DNA from: Oxalobacteraceae bacterium
Lineage (GTDB): Bacteria > Pseudomonadota > Gammaproteobacteria > Burkholderiales > Burkholderiaceae_D
Assembly: GCA_027490465.1 (NCBI GenBank)
Contig: JAIXXZ010000003.1
Coordinates: 1-40,195, forward strand
Direction: 5' to 3'
DNA length: 40,195 bases
Below, in pieces: positions 9,156-17,827 of this stretch. Position 1 is the stretch's first letter, and every line of letters starts with the position of its first letter. The notes under the pieces were generated by a model. It made no database searches. It was not told where the DNA came from and saw only the letters and a program-made list of their open reading frames with translations. Made by a program: the position numbers and the translations under genes.

Positions 9156-12100
9156 ATGGCAAAGTTTTTCATTGATCGCCCCGTGTTCGCGTGGGTGATT
9201 GCACTTTTCGTACTACTGGCCGGCATTCTGGCGATCCCCAACCTGCCCATCTCGCAATATCCTCAGATTGCACCTCCCACCATCATCGTCAATGCGGTGT
9301 ATCCCGGCGGCTCGGCGCAGACAGTCGATGAGAGCGTCACCAGCCTGATCGAGCAGGAGATGAACGGTGCGGAGAACATGCTCTACATCGAATCGCAGAG
9401 CCAGTCGGACGGCCAGTCGCAAGTCTCGGTGACCTTCAAGAACGGTACCAATCCGGAGCTCGCTGCTGTCGACGTACAAAATCGTCTCAAACGTATCGAG
9501 GCCCGTCTGCCACAGGCCGTGGTGCAACAGGGCGTGACCATCACGCGAGCGCGCAGCAACCTGCTGATGTTTGTGAACCTGCGCGCAACGAATGGCGATG
9601 TCTCACCCGTCGCGCTGGGTGATTATCTGGCGCGTAATGTGATCAATGAGATCAAGCGCATCCCCGGTGTCGGTGTGGTGCAGCTGTTTGGCACTGAGCG
9701 CGCCATGCGAGTTTGGGTTGATCCCGACAAACTGGTCGGTTACAAGCTCACACCTACCGATGTCGTCGCTGCGATTCGCCAGCAGAACGCACAATTCTCT
9801 GCCGGTATTCTCGGGGATCTTCCCGCACCCAGTTCGCAGCGTATCGCAACTTCGATTATCGTCAGCGGTCAATTGTCGACGCCGGAAGAATTCAGCAACG
9901 TGGTGCTGCGCGCATTACCGAACGGCGCAACAGTGCGTATCCGTGATATCGGCAAGGTAGAAATCGCCGGACAATCCTATGGCTTTGCTGCGCGCTTGAA
10001 CGGCAAGCCGATTGCCGCGATTGGTATTCAGCTGACCCCCACGGCCAATGCACTGCAAACGGCCGAGCTGGTGCGCGCGAAGATGAAGGAGCTGAAAAAA
10101 TTCTTCCCGCCCGGCGTGGAGTATGTGGTGCCTTACGACACCTCATTGTTCGTGAAGATCTCGATCGAGGAAGTGATCAAGACATTGCTCGAAGCGGTAG
10201 CACTGGTGTTCCTCGTGATGCTGCTGTTCCTGCAAAGTCTGCGCTACACGCTGATTCCTGCGATTGTGGTGCCGGTGGCGCTGATGGGAACCTTTGCGAC
10301 GATGTCTCTGTTTGGTTACTCCATCAATGTGCTGACCATGTTCGGCATGGTGCTGGCAATCGGTATCCTGGTGGATGATGCGATTGTGGTCGTGGAAAAC
10401 GTCGAGCGCATCATGGCAGAGGAAGGCTTGCCGCCACGCGAAGCGACGATAAAGGCGATGAGCCAGATTACCGGCGCCATTATCGGTATCACCGCCGTCT
10501 TGATCGCGGTGTTCGTGCCGATGGCTTTCTTTACCGGCTCTGTAGGCGCGATCTATCGACAGTTTTCGATGTCGATGGTCTCGGCCATGGTGTTCTCGGC
10601 CGTGATGGCAATTACGCTCACGCCGGCACTGTGTGCGACGGTACTCAAGCCGATCGAACCGGGTCATCACGAACGCAAGGGATTTTTCGGTTTGTTCAAT
10701 CGTTTTTTCCGCCGCACGACGACAGTGTATGAATCTGGCGTAAAAAAAATGCTTCGCACCACCGGCCGCTACATGGTGATCTACGGCGTGATCATCGCCT
10801 GCGTGGTGTGGATGGCGTCACGCATGCCAACCTCCTTCCTGCCTGCCGAAGATCAGGGCTATCTGCTGGCAAACGTGCAGCTGCCGCCGGGCGCAAGTAC
10901 CGGCCGAACACTTGCGGTAATGGAGCAGGCAGAGCAGTACTTTATGAAAGAACCGGGTGTCGCAGGCATCGTATCGGTGATTGGCTACAGCTTCTCGGGT
11001 AACGGCCAGAACGGTGGTCTGCTGTTTGTCCCACTCAAAGACTGGAAGGAGCGCACTACACCGGAAGTCAGCTCGGCCGGTATCGCACAGAAAGCGATGT
11101 CGCTGATGGTGACGGTCCGTGATGCGATTGTCTTCACCGTCAACCCGCCTGCGATTCGCGAGCTCGGCAACGCCACTGGTTTCTCTCTGCGGCTGCAAGA
11201 TCGCGCTGGCCTGGGTCATGATGCACTGCTGGCAGCACGTAACCAATTGCTGGGCATGATGGCGCAAAGCAAAGTCATCAAGAGCGCGCGTCCGGAAGGT
11301 ATGGAAGATTCACCGCAACTGCGCCTTGAAATCGATCGCGACAAGGCGAATGCACTGGGCGTGTCGCTCAGTGATATCAACACCACGATGTCGGCTACGT
11401 TTGGTACGACATACGTCAATGATTTTCCGAATCAAGGCCGACAGCAGCGCGTGATTCTGCAGGCCGATCCGGACAAGCGTCTGATGCCCGAGGATATCGA
11501 CAAACTCCACGCGCGCAATGCCCAAGGGGCGATGGTGCCTTTCTCCGCATTTACGCAAAGCCGCTGGATTACGGGCCCCGTGCAGCTGGTGCGCTTCAAT
11601 GGCTATCCTGCGATGAAGGTGCAGGGCGACGCTGCGCCCGGTGCCTCGTCGGGTGATGCGCTGGCCGAGGTGGAACGGTTGGTGTCACAACTGCCGGCAG
11701 GCGTGGGCTTCGAATGGGCTGGCCAGTCCTTTGAAGAAAAAGCCGCAGGCTCGACTGCAACACTGCTGTTCGCCCTGTCCCTGCTGGCTGTATTCCTGGT
11801 ACTGGCTGCCCTCTACGAAAGCACCGCGATTCCGCTGGCGGTACTGCTGGTCGTTCCGCTGGGCGTGCTTGGCGCTGTTGCATTTACAGTTTGGCGGGAT
11901 ATGCCTAACGATGTGTACTTCAAGGTGGGTTTGATTGCGATTATTGGCTTGTCGGCGAAGAATGCGATTCTGATTATTGAATTCGCCAAGGACCTGCAGG
12001 CTGATGGCATGGATCTGATTGAAGCCACACTGACGGCGGTGAAACTGCGCTTCCGACCCATCATCATGACCTCGCTGGCCTTTATCCTGGGCGTACTGCC

Positions 12101-12302
12101 GCTGGTATTGGCGACCGGTGCCGGCTCAGCCAGTCAGCGCGCCATCGGCACCGGTGTCATGGGCGGCATGATCACTGCCACCGTGCTGGCCGTATTTTTC
12201 GTTCCGGTATTTTTTGTTGTGGTTCGTCGCATCTTCAAGGGTAATGAGCGACAGCGCAAATTGTATGCAGCGCACATGCATCAGGAAGAAGAAAAATCAT
12301 GA
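9156..12302 (+). CDS. AcrB/MexB-type RND multidrug efflux pump
   Basis: The 1048-residue length is almost identical to AcrB/MexB, as is the N-terminus (MAKFFIDRPVFAWVIALF). Asp407 and Asp408 in GILVDDAIVVVEN and Lys935 in LSAKNAILIIEFAK form the TM4/TM10 proton relay. The GSASQRAIGTGVMGGM segment near the C-terminus is typical of hydrophobe/amphiphile efflux pumps. It should export a broad range of amphiphilic compounds from the periplasm and inner-membrane leaflet. AAGGA at 9142-9146 precedes the ATG. Its stop overlaps the start of the channel gene by 4 bases, which argues for one transcript with fixed stoichiometry. I use no acrB or mexB symbol because orthology cannot be told from sequence alone. 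Confidence 0.96.
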   Translation: MAKFFIDRPVFAWVIALFVLLAGILAIPNLPISQYPQIAPPTIIVNAVYPGGSAQTVDESVTSLIEQEMNGAENMLYIESQSQSDGQSQVSVTFKNGTNPELAAVDVQNRLKRIEARLPQAVVQQGVTITRARSNLLMFVNLRATNGDVSPVALGDYLARNVINEIKRIPGVGVVQLFGTERAMRVWVDPDKLVGYKLTPTDVVAAIRQQNAQFSAGILGDLPAPSSQRIATSIIVSGQLSTPEEFSNVVLRALPNGATVRIRDIGKVEIAGQSYGFAARLNGKPIAAIGIQLTPTANALQTAELVRAKMKELKKFFPPGVEYVVPYDTSLFVKISIEEVIKTLLEAVALVFLVMLLFLQSLRYTLIPAIVVPVALMGTFATMSLFGYSINVLTMFGMVLAIGILVDDAIVVVENVERIMAEEGLPPREATIKAMSQITGAIIGITAVLIAVFVPMAFFTGSVGAIYRQFSMSMVSAMVFSAVMAITLTPALCATVLKPIEPGHHERKGFFGLFNRFFRRTTTVYESGVKKMLRTTGRYMVIYGVIIACVVWMASRMPTSFLPAEDQGYLLANVQLPPGASTGRTLAVMEQAEQYFMKEPGVAGIVSVIGYSFSGNGQNGGLLFVPLKDWKERTTPEVSSAGIAQKAMSLMVTVRDAIVFTVNPPAIRELGNATGFSLRLQDRAGLGHDALLAARNQLLGMMAQSKVIKSARPEGMEDSPQLRLEIDRDKANALGVSLSDINTTMSATFGTTYVNDFPNQGRQQRVILQADPDKRLMPEDIDKLHARNAQGAMVPFSAFTQSRWITGPVQLVRFNGYPAMKVQGDAAPGASSGDALAEVERLVSQLPAGVGFEWAGQSFEEKAAGSTATLLFALSLLAVFLVLAALYESTAIPLAVLLVVPLGVLGAVAFTVWRDMPNDVYFKVGLIAIIGLSAKNAILIIEFAKDLQADGMDLIEATLTAVKLRFRPIIMTSLAFILGVLPLVLATGAGSASQRAIGTGVMGGMITATVLAVFFVPVFFVVVRRIFKGNERQRKLYAAHMHQEEEKS

Positions 12303-13711
12303 CCACAAAAAAACTTTCCACGGTGCTGCTGACAGGGACTTTCGCCCTGTCTGCTTGTCAGATTCTGCCCGAGTTCAGCAAACCAGCAGCACCGATACCG
12401 GAAAAGTTTCCGGTCACGATGACGCCTGAGGCGGCAGCGGTACCCGTCGCCGAGGTAGGCTGGCGTGATTTTTTTCTCAATCCGGGCCTCAAGCAAACGA
12501 TTGCAGCAGCGCTTGCCAATAATCGTGACTTGAAAACTGCCGCGCTGCGTATCGATGAAGCACGTGCCTTGTACAACATTCAGCGTAGCGATCAAAAGCC
12601 CACCGTCAATGCGACGGCTAGCGCATCGGATTCGCGCCAACTGCTGGCAGGCACCATGCGTGACACGACGATATACCAAGTGGGCGTGGGCATGACCGCG
12701 TTCGAGCTGGACTTTTTTGGTCGCGTAAAAAATCTGTCGGAATCAGCGCTGGCCCAATTCTTCGCTACCGAAGAGGCCCAACGCGCCATGCAAGTCTCGC
12801 TGGTCGGTGAAGTGGCCAAAGCCTGGCTAAACGAGCGTGGCCTGACTGAGCAGATCGCACTGGCCGAACGCACACTCAAGGCTCGCACAACGTCCTATGA
12901 GCTGGTCAAGAAACGTTTTGATGCAGGGGTGACGAACGCACTGGAATTACGGCAAAGCGAGACACTGGTGCAAACGGCCCGTACCGCCGTGCTTTCGCTC
13001 AAGCGCCAGCATGCATTGAGCGTCAATGCACTGGCGCTGCTGGTTGGCACCACTATTCCTGCATCCGAACAAAGCGCCAGTCTTTCATCACAGCCCGTCA
13101 CTGCGAATATCGGTGCTGGTTTGTCCTCTGAATTACTGACCCACCGACCGGACATTCGTGCTGCAGAACAGCGACTGCGCTCCGCACAAGCCAATATCGC
13201 CGCTGCCCGCGCAGCATTCTTTCCACGCATATCGCTCACGGCAGGCGCAGGTCTGGCCAGCACCGAACTGGGCGATCTGTTTCAAGGTAATTCCGGCACC
13301 TGGATCTTTTCGCCGCAACTGGTGCTGCCCATCTTCGATGCGGGTCGAAACAAAGCCAATCTGAGTCTGGCCGAAGTACGTACCGATATCGCGATCGCCA
13401 GCTACGAAAAAACCATTCAGGTCGCTTTCCGTGAAGTCGCCGATGCTTTATCGGCCCGCGCGTCGCTCGCAGATGAAATCGCAGCGCAGGAAGCCGTACG
13501 CGCCTCGCAGGCAGCACGGCTTGAACTTGCACAAGCACGCTACAAAAACGGCATTGCAAGTTATCTGGATGTACTCGATGCCGAGCGTGAGCTGTTTGCT
13601 GCCGAACAGCAGCTGCTGCAGACCAAACTACTGAAGATCACCAATGCGGTCGATTTATACCGGTCGCTGGGGGGTGGGTTGAATGAGGTCAGTCAGCAAG
13701 CGCAGAAGTAA
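12299..13711 (+). CDS. OprM/NodT-family outer-membrane efflux lipoprotein
   Basis: This 470-residue protein has a lipoprotein signal peptide with lipobox ALSAC (Cys20), followed by two outer-membrane-efflux repeats. Features typical of OprM/NodT include DFFGRVKNLSESALAQF in the first half and LTHRPDIRAAEQRLRSAQAN between the repeats. It forms the outer-membrane duct of the tripartite pump. Its ATG overlaps the pump stop (ATGA), so the three genes at 7907-13711 form a complete, self-contained efflux operon. No regulator gene flanks it. The system can be compared with AcrAB plus an OprM-like channel; the exact drug profile is unknown. Confidence 0.94.
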   Translation: MTTKKLSTVLLTGTFALSACQILPEFSKPAAPIPEKFPVTMTPEAAAVPVAEVGWRDFFLNPGLKQTIAAALANNRDLKTAALRIDEARALYNIQRSDQKPTVNATASASDSRQLLAGTMRDTTIYQVGVGMTAFELDFFGRVKNLSESALAQFFATEEAQRAMQVSLVGEVAKAWLNERGLTEQIALAERTLKARTTSYELVKKRFDAGVTNALELRQSETLVQTARTAVLSLKRQHALSVNALALLVGTTIPASEQSASLSSQPVTANIGAGLSSELLTHRPDIRAAEQRLRSAQANIAAARAAFFPRISLTAGAGLASTELGDLFQGNSGTWIFSPQLVLPIFDAGRNKANLSLAEVRTDIAIASYEKTIQVAFREVADALSARASLADEIAAQEAVRASQAARLELAQARYKNGIASYLDVLDAERELFAAEQQLLQTKLLKITNAVDLYRSLGGGLNEVSQQAQK

Positions 13712-13784
13712 AGCTTGTAATGACGTGCCTTATCAGAATCGAGATGCTGGCCTATGCCCATTAATCAATAAAAATCTGAACGCC

Positions 13785-13867
13785 ACTGGATCCCGGCTTG
13801 CGCCGGGATGACGTTTTTAGAATGGTTGGCCTCAAAATTGTCATGCCGGCGCAAGCCGGGATCCAGT
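13785..13867. repeat. dispersed inverted-repeat element, copy 1
   Basis: Arms 13785-13812 and 13840-13867 are reverse complements at 27 of 28 positions around a 27-bp loop. Each arm contains its own small palindrome (CCCGGC-TTGC-GCCGGG), giving a REPIN-like double-hairpin layout. The outer flank GTGTCTTTCGTT on the right is shared with other copies in this window. It sits between the efflux operon and the antitoxin gene. No transposase is present, so movement would depend on a gene elsewhere. Confidence 0.85.
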
Positions 13868-13875
13868 GTCTTTCG

Positions 13876-13902
13876 TTGTCTATCAGCTCACTTTGATAAT
13901 AT
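13876..13902 (+). promoter_or_regulatory. candidate promoter for the antitoxin gene
   Basis: TTGTCT (13876-13881) is followed 15 bases later by TAATAT (13897-13902), preceded by TG at 13894-13895, giving an extended -10. The predicted start lies close to the TTAGGAG ribosome-binding site before 13927. The -35 directly abuts the end of the dispersed repeat. Confidence 0.4.
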
Positions 13903-13926
13903 ACGGGCTCACTTAGGAGATCCGTC

Positions 13927-14196
13927 ATGTTGGTGTCAGTCAGCGTATTGAAAGCCAACCTGTCTCGTTTGCTCGCTCGTGCGCAGGGCGGTGAAGTGAT
14001 TGAGGTAATCTCCAACGGAAAACCCATCGCCAGAATCGTTGGCATTCCTGACGTTCACGATCATCTACTGCTAAAACTCACAGCCGACAATTCGATCACT
14101 TGGAACGGCAAAAAACCCATTTTTGCAAAAGATCTACCGACGCTCTCGATGAATGGAAGATCACTCGGAAAAATCATTCGGCAAGATCGAAACTGA
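13927..14196 (+). CDS. Phd/YefM-type antitoxin, apparently orphan
   Basis: The 89-residue protein fits the short Phd/YefM fold. It opens with VSVLKANLSRLLARAQGGEVIEVISNGKPIARIVGI, and the pattern 'KANLSRLL...G..V.....GKP.A' is diagnostic of the DNA-binding N-terminal domain. The C-terminal half, which would wrap the toxin, is short and less conserved. AGGAG lies 6 bases before the ATG. Such antitoxins are normally followed at once by a toxin, often a PIN-domain VapC. Here the next 60 bases run into the waaA gene on the other strand, so no full toxin can be encoded. It may be a domesticated regulator, a solitary antitoxin guarding against a toxin elsewhere, or a decaying remnant. Confidence 0.75.
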   Translation: MLVSVSVLKANLSRLLARAQGGEVIEVISNGKPIARIVGIPDVHDHLLLKLTADNSITWNGKKPIFAKDLPTLSMNGRSLGKIIRQDRN

Positions 14197-14255
14197 TTTT
14201 TTTCGACATAACAGTTTTCCTGACTGATCTGGCGCTAACGCATTACCTCAGATAA
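14187..14255 (+). pseudogene. possible N-terminal remnant of a PIN-domain (VapC-like) toxin
   Basis: In the frame that overlaps the antitoxin stop, codons 14187-14252 read SKLIFFDITVFLTDLAL and on to a TAA at 14253. The KLIFFD-x-x-V-x-L pattern resembles the first beta-strand of PIN toxins, where this Asp is catalytic. The position, overlapping the 3' end of a Phd-type antitoxin, is where a VapC gene usually starts. There is no clear start codon, and only about 22 codons exist before the frame ends inside waaA on the opposite strand. The match is short and could be chance. Confidence 0.25.
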
Positions 14256-15515
14256 CAGACGCAGTGTCTTCGCCGTCGCACCACGATGCAATTGCGTGAA
14301 TTGCGCCGCTCGCGCGGAAGTGTCCTGCAGTCCGGAAATATCCTCCAGCCATTCCGGCAACTGCGTGAACAAGTCGTCTGCATTCTTGATGCGGACAGCC
14401 ACACCAAACTCAATCGCGTCTTCCGTGATCTGCGCGAAATTGAAGGTATGTGGCCCAACGATGGCGGGCTTGCCGCAGGACAGTGCCTCCACCAGATTCT
14501 GCCCGCCCAGTGGTAACAAACTGCCGCCGATGAAAGCAATATCCGAGGCGGCGTAATACGCGAACATCTCGCCCATGGAATCGCCGAGTACCACGTTCAC
14601 CTCCGAAGGCAGCCTGTCGGAGCGCCATGCCGAGCGACGCATCCATCGGAATCCACGCTCGTCGATCAGGTTGGCTACCTCATCAAAACGTTGCGGATGC
14701 CGCGGAACGATAAGAACCAGAAAATCCTCGGGCAATGAGGCTGTGACCATGGCATCGAGCAGCAAGCGTTCCTCGCCTTCGCGCGTACTCGCGCATAGCA
14801 GTACCGGACGGTTTCCCCATCGCGCGCGCCAGTCGCGTCCTTGCGCCAGCCTGTTAGCTGGTGGATCAATGTCGAATTTCAGGCTACCCGTGACCGTGAC
14901 ATGTTGCGCACCCATGGCGCGCAAACGGCCTGCGTCGGCCTCGGTCTGCGCTGCCACGCGATCGATTTTGCGCGCAGCAGCGCCCAGCAGTCCGGAGAAG
15001 TACTGCGCTTTTTTCAATGATCGTTCGGACAATCGTGCATTGACAAGTGTGATCGGTATTGCTGCATGCTGACAGGCGTCGATCAGACAAGGCCAGACTT
15101 CGGTTTCCATCAGCACGCATAACCGCGGACGAAAATGTGCACAGAAGCGCTGCGTCATCAATCGTGTGTCGTAGGGCAGATATGCTTGAATCACGCGCGA
15201 TTCATTAGCAAACAATTGCTGACCCGTCGCGCGACCGGTGGCAGTCATGTGGGTGAGCAGTACCGTATGTGATGGAAAATCACGCAGCAAACGGCGAATG
15301 AGCGGTTCGGCAGCGCGTGTCTCGCCCACCGACACGGCATGCACCCAGATCAGGGGCGAGGCCGGCGCAGGAGAGTAAATGCCGAGACGTTCTGCAATAT
15401 GCTGGCGATAGCCGGGCTCACGGCGGCCACGCGACCACAGCCGCAACAGTGCCAATGGCAACACCAGCCACCAAATCAGGGAATAGGCACGCAGCCTGAT
15501 TGCATCCATTGGCAT
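14235..15515 (-). CDS. waaA: 3-deoxy-D-manno-octulosonic acid (Kdo) transferase
   Basis: This 426-residue membrane-associated glycosyltransferase attaches Kdo to lipid A, the first step of LPS core assembly. It shows the WaaA N-terminus (a membrane-anchoring hydrophobic stretch, about residues 10-24, then GYRQHIAERLG), the segment IWVHAVSVGETRAAEPLI with the proposed catalytic Glu, and the second GT-B domain with FIGGSLLPLGGQNLVEAL for CMP-Kdo binding. Length matches the family. The ATG at 15515 follows directly on the TGA of the mutase gene (TGAATG), indicating translational coupling; an in-frame ATG at 15509 is an alternative. It is the last gene of an envelope-sugar operon running from rfbB. 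Confidence 0.95.
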   Translation of the reverse strand: MPMDAIRLRAYSLIWWLVLPLALLRLWSRGRREPGYRQHIAERLGIYSPAPASPLIWVHAVSVGETRAAEPLIRRLLRDFPSHTVLLTHMTATGRATGQQLFANESRVIQAYLPYDTRLMTQRFCAHFRPRLCVLMETEVWPCLIDACQHAAIPITLVNARLSERSLKKAQYFSGLLGAAARKIDRVAAQTEADAGRLRAMGAQHVTVTGSLKFDIDPPANRLAQGRDWRARWGNRPVLLCASTREGEERLLLDAMVTASLPEDFLVLIVPRHPQRFDEVANLIDERGFRWMRRSAWRSDRLPSEVNVVLGDSMGEMFAYYAASDIAFIGGSLLPLGGQNLVEALSCGKPAIVGPHTFNFAQITEDAIEFGVAVRIKNADDLFTQLPEWLEDISGLQDTSARAAQFTQLHRGATAKTLRLLSEVMR

Positions 15516-16904
15516 TCAGAACGGCAGCACTGCATCAGGCCGTACCGCGCGAATTGCTGCACCCAGCGATTGCTGTATGCGATGCAGCGCGTCGGCATCT
15601 TCAGCTTCGAAACGCAAGACCAGCACGGGCGTGGTGTTTGACGCGCGTACGAGACCAAAACCATCGGCGTATTCGACACGCACACCATCGAGGGTAATCA
15701 CATCGCGCGCACCCGGCCATTGCGCATCGCGCTGCAGCTGTGCCACGACCGCGTGATTCTCGCCTTCGGGGAGCGCAATCTGCAGCTCGGGTGTGGACAT
15801 TGACTGCGGCAAAGCATTCAGCATCGCACCGGAATCGCTGACCCGACTGGCGAGCTCAAGCAAACGTGCGCCGGCATACAAGCCATCATCAAATCCATAC
15901 CAGCGGTCTTTGAAAAACAAGTGACCACTCATTTCACCACCAAAAGGCGCGCCGGTTTCTTTCATCCTGGCCTTCACCAATGAGTGACCGGTGCGACACA
16001 TCAGCGGCTGACCGCCGGCAGCTTTGACGACTTCGGCGACATGACGGCTGCATTTCACATCAAAGAGTATGGGTGCGCCGGGGTGACGGCCGAGTATTTC
16101 CTGTGCAAACAGCATCAGCTGACGATCCGGATAAATGATCTGACCGGTTTTGGTGACGACGCCAAGGCGATCGCCATCACCATCAAACGCCAGCCCAAGT
16201 TCGGCATCGCTGTCGGCGAGTATGCGAACCAGATCCTGCAGATTTTCGGGATGCGCGGGATCAGGATGGTGATTCGGAAAATTGCCATCCACCTCGCAAA
16301 ACAATTCCGTCACGGTACAACCCAGCTGACGATACAAGTCACCAGCGACAGCACCGGCCACACCATTGCCACAATCAATTGCAATATGCATGGGACGTGA
16401 GAGCTTGATGTCGCCGACGATGCGCTGCAGATACGCATCTCGAATCGAATGCTCGCGATAGCTGCCGCGACCTTGCGCGAGCCTGCCCTCTTGCAGACGC
16501 TGATACAGCGCGGTGATGGTGTCACCATAAATGGCGGCGCCTGCCAGTACCACCTTGAAACCGTTGTAATCCGGCGGATTGTGACTGCCAGTGACCATGA
16601 TGCCGCTGTTGGCACCCAGCGTATGGGTAGCGAAATACAGCATCGGTGTGGCGACCATGCCGACATCGATGACATCGATGCCCGTGGATTGCAGCCCTTC
16701 GGCCAATGCTGCCGACAATTCTGGGCCGGACAATCGACCATCACGGCCTATCACCACGGTGCTTTCGCCGCACTCGACAGCAGCGGATCCGAAGGCTTGC
16801 CCGATCTGATACGCAACGCCTTTGTCCAGCGTCGTGCCCAGCACACCGCGTATATCGTAAGCCTTGAAGATACCGGGATGTAATTTAACCGTGCCAGTGA
16901 CCAT
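15516..16904 (-). CDS. phosphomannomutase/phosphoglucomutase
   Basis: This 462-residue alpha-D-phosphohexomutase has the phosphoserine loop TGSHNP with Ser107 and the Mg-binding loop DGDGDR (residues 241-246). The sugar-binding GEMSGHLFF segment and the C-terminal phosphate-binding RASNTTP are also visible. Size and motifs are close to the AlgC/PMM-PGM type, which interconverts 1- and 6-phosphates of mannose or glucose. In this operon it would supply glucose-1-phosphate to RfbA for dTDP-rhamnose, and perhaps mannose-1-phosphate for other glycans. It lies 38 bases after rfbD and abuts waaA. Substrate preference cannot be read from sequence, so no gene symbol is given. Confidence 0.93.
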   Translation of the reverse strand: MVTGTVKLHPGIFKAYDIRGVLGTTLDKGVAYQIGQAFGSAAVECGESTVVIGRDGRLSGPELSAALAEGLQSTGIDVIDVGMVATPMLYFATHTLGANSGIMVTGSHNPPDYNGFKVVLAGAAIYGDTITALYQRLQEGRLAQGRGSYREHSIRDAYLQRIVGDIKLSRPMHIAIDCGNGVAGAVAGDLYRQLGCTVTELFCEVDGNFPNHHPDPAHPENLQDLVRILADSDAELGLAFDGDGDRLGVVTKTGQIIYPDRQLMLFAQEILGRHPGAPILFDVKCSRHVAEVVKAAGGQPLMCRTGHSLVKARMKETGAPFGGEMSGHLFFKDRWYGFDDGLYAGARLLELASRVSDSGAMLNALPQSMSTPELQIALPEGENHAVVAQLQRDAQWPGARDVITLDGVRVEYADGFGLVRASNTTPVLVLRFEAEDADALHRIQQSLGAAIRAVRPDAVLPF

Positions 16905-16942
16905 AGTTGCAGAGATTCTCGGAAAATGTGTTTGGGAGATGT

Positions 16943-17827
16943 TTATTCAGAAGCCGTCGTAGTTTCAAGGTCATCAAGGCAGCGCTGCAGAGCGTCTTGC
17001 CATGAGGGTAGCTCGCCAAAGCGTTGCCGGAATTTTTCAGTATCCATCACAGAGTTTGCAGGACGCCGCGCGGGCGTAGGATATTGCGCCGTTGTAATCG
17101 CCTGCAATGCCGGACGCTGCAACACGGCAGGATGCGAAAAGATCGCCCGCGCAAAACCATGCCAGCTGGTGTGTCCCGTTGCGCACAAATGATAAATGCC
17201 GCTCAGTTTTTCAATTTGCTCAGTTCGGGGAAAACGTCTCACGATGTTGGCGGTAGCCTCCGCGATTGTATGACTCCAGGTCGGTGCGCCGATCTGATCA
17301 TCCACAATGGACAGTGAATCCCGGGATTGCGCCAGCCTCAGCATGGTGAGTAAAAAATTTTTACCATGCAGACCATACACCCAGCTGGTGCGCAAAATAA
17401 GATGTGGCACACCGGTTGCGGCAATGGCCAGCTCGCCGGCGAGCTTGCTGCGACCATAGGCAGACAAGGGCGACACAGGATCATCTTCTGTCCACGCGCC
17501 CTGCTTGCTGCCATCGAACACATAGTCGGTGGAATAGTGAATCAGGTATGCGCCGATTTTTTTAGCTTCTTCCGCCAGAATACCGGGAGCCTCGGCATTG
17601 ATGCGCAGAGCAAGCGCTTCTTCTGATTCGGCTTGATCGACCGCCGTGTAGGCAGCGGCATTGATCACCACAGCCGGCTGCAGGGATTGCATCACTGACC
17701 GTATCGATTCAGGACGGGAGAGATCCAGCTGCTCGCGCCCGAAGGCATGAATCTCGCCCAGACCCTGCAAATGCTGAGTCAGCGCATGACCGACCTGACC
17801 GTGACAACCCGTAACGAGTATGTTCAT
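16943..17827 (-). CDS. rfbD: dTDP-4-dehydrorhamnose reductase
   Basis: This 294-residue short-chain dehydrogenase-like enzyme catalyses the last step of dTDP-L-rhamnose synthesis, the NAD(P)H-dependent reduction of dTDP-4-keto-rhamnose. The nucleotide-binding GCHGQVG lies at residues 7-13, the STDYVFDG motif near 104, and the catalytic Tyr-x3-Lys in SAYGRSKLAGE near 128-132. Its ATG overlaps the rfbC stop by 4 bases. Length is standard for RfbD/RmlD. Confidence 0.95.
   Translation of the reverse strand: MNILVTGCHGQVGHALTQHLQGLGEIHAFGREQLDLSRPESIRSVMQSLQPAVVINAAAYTAVDQAESEEALALRINAEAPGILAEEAKKIGAYLIHYSTDYVFDGSKQGAWTEDDPVSPLSAYGRSKLAGELAIAATGVPHLILRTSWVYGLHGKNFLLTMLRLAQSRDSLSIVDDQIGAPTWSHTIAEATANIVRRFPRTEQIEKLSGIYHLCATGHTSWHGFARAIFSHPAVLQRPALQAITTAQYPTPARRPANSVMDTEKFRQRFGELPSWQDALQRCLDDLETTTASE

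Noticed and set aside
13785-13867. Rho-independent terminator after the efflux operon
   Set aside because: The stem is strong, but the loop is 27 bases long, no T-run follows on either strand, and the same sequence recurs elsewhere after unrelated genes; a mobile repeat explains it better.
16449-16883. Plus-strand 144-codon frame opposite the phosphohexomutase gene
   Set aside because: Antisense shadow of a well-conserved enzyme, with no independent start signal or motif.
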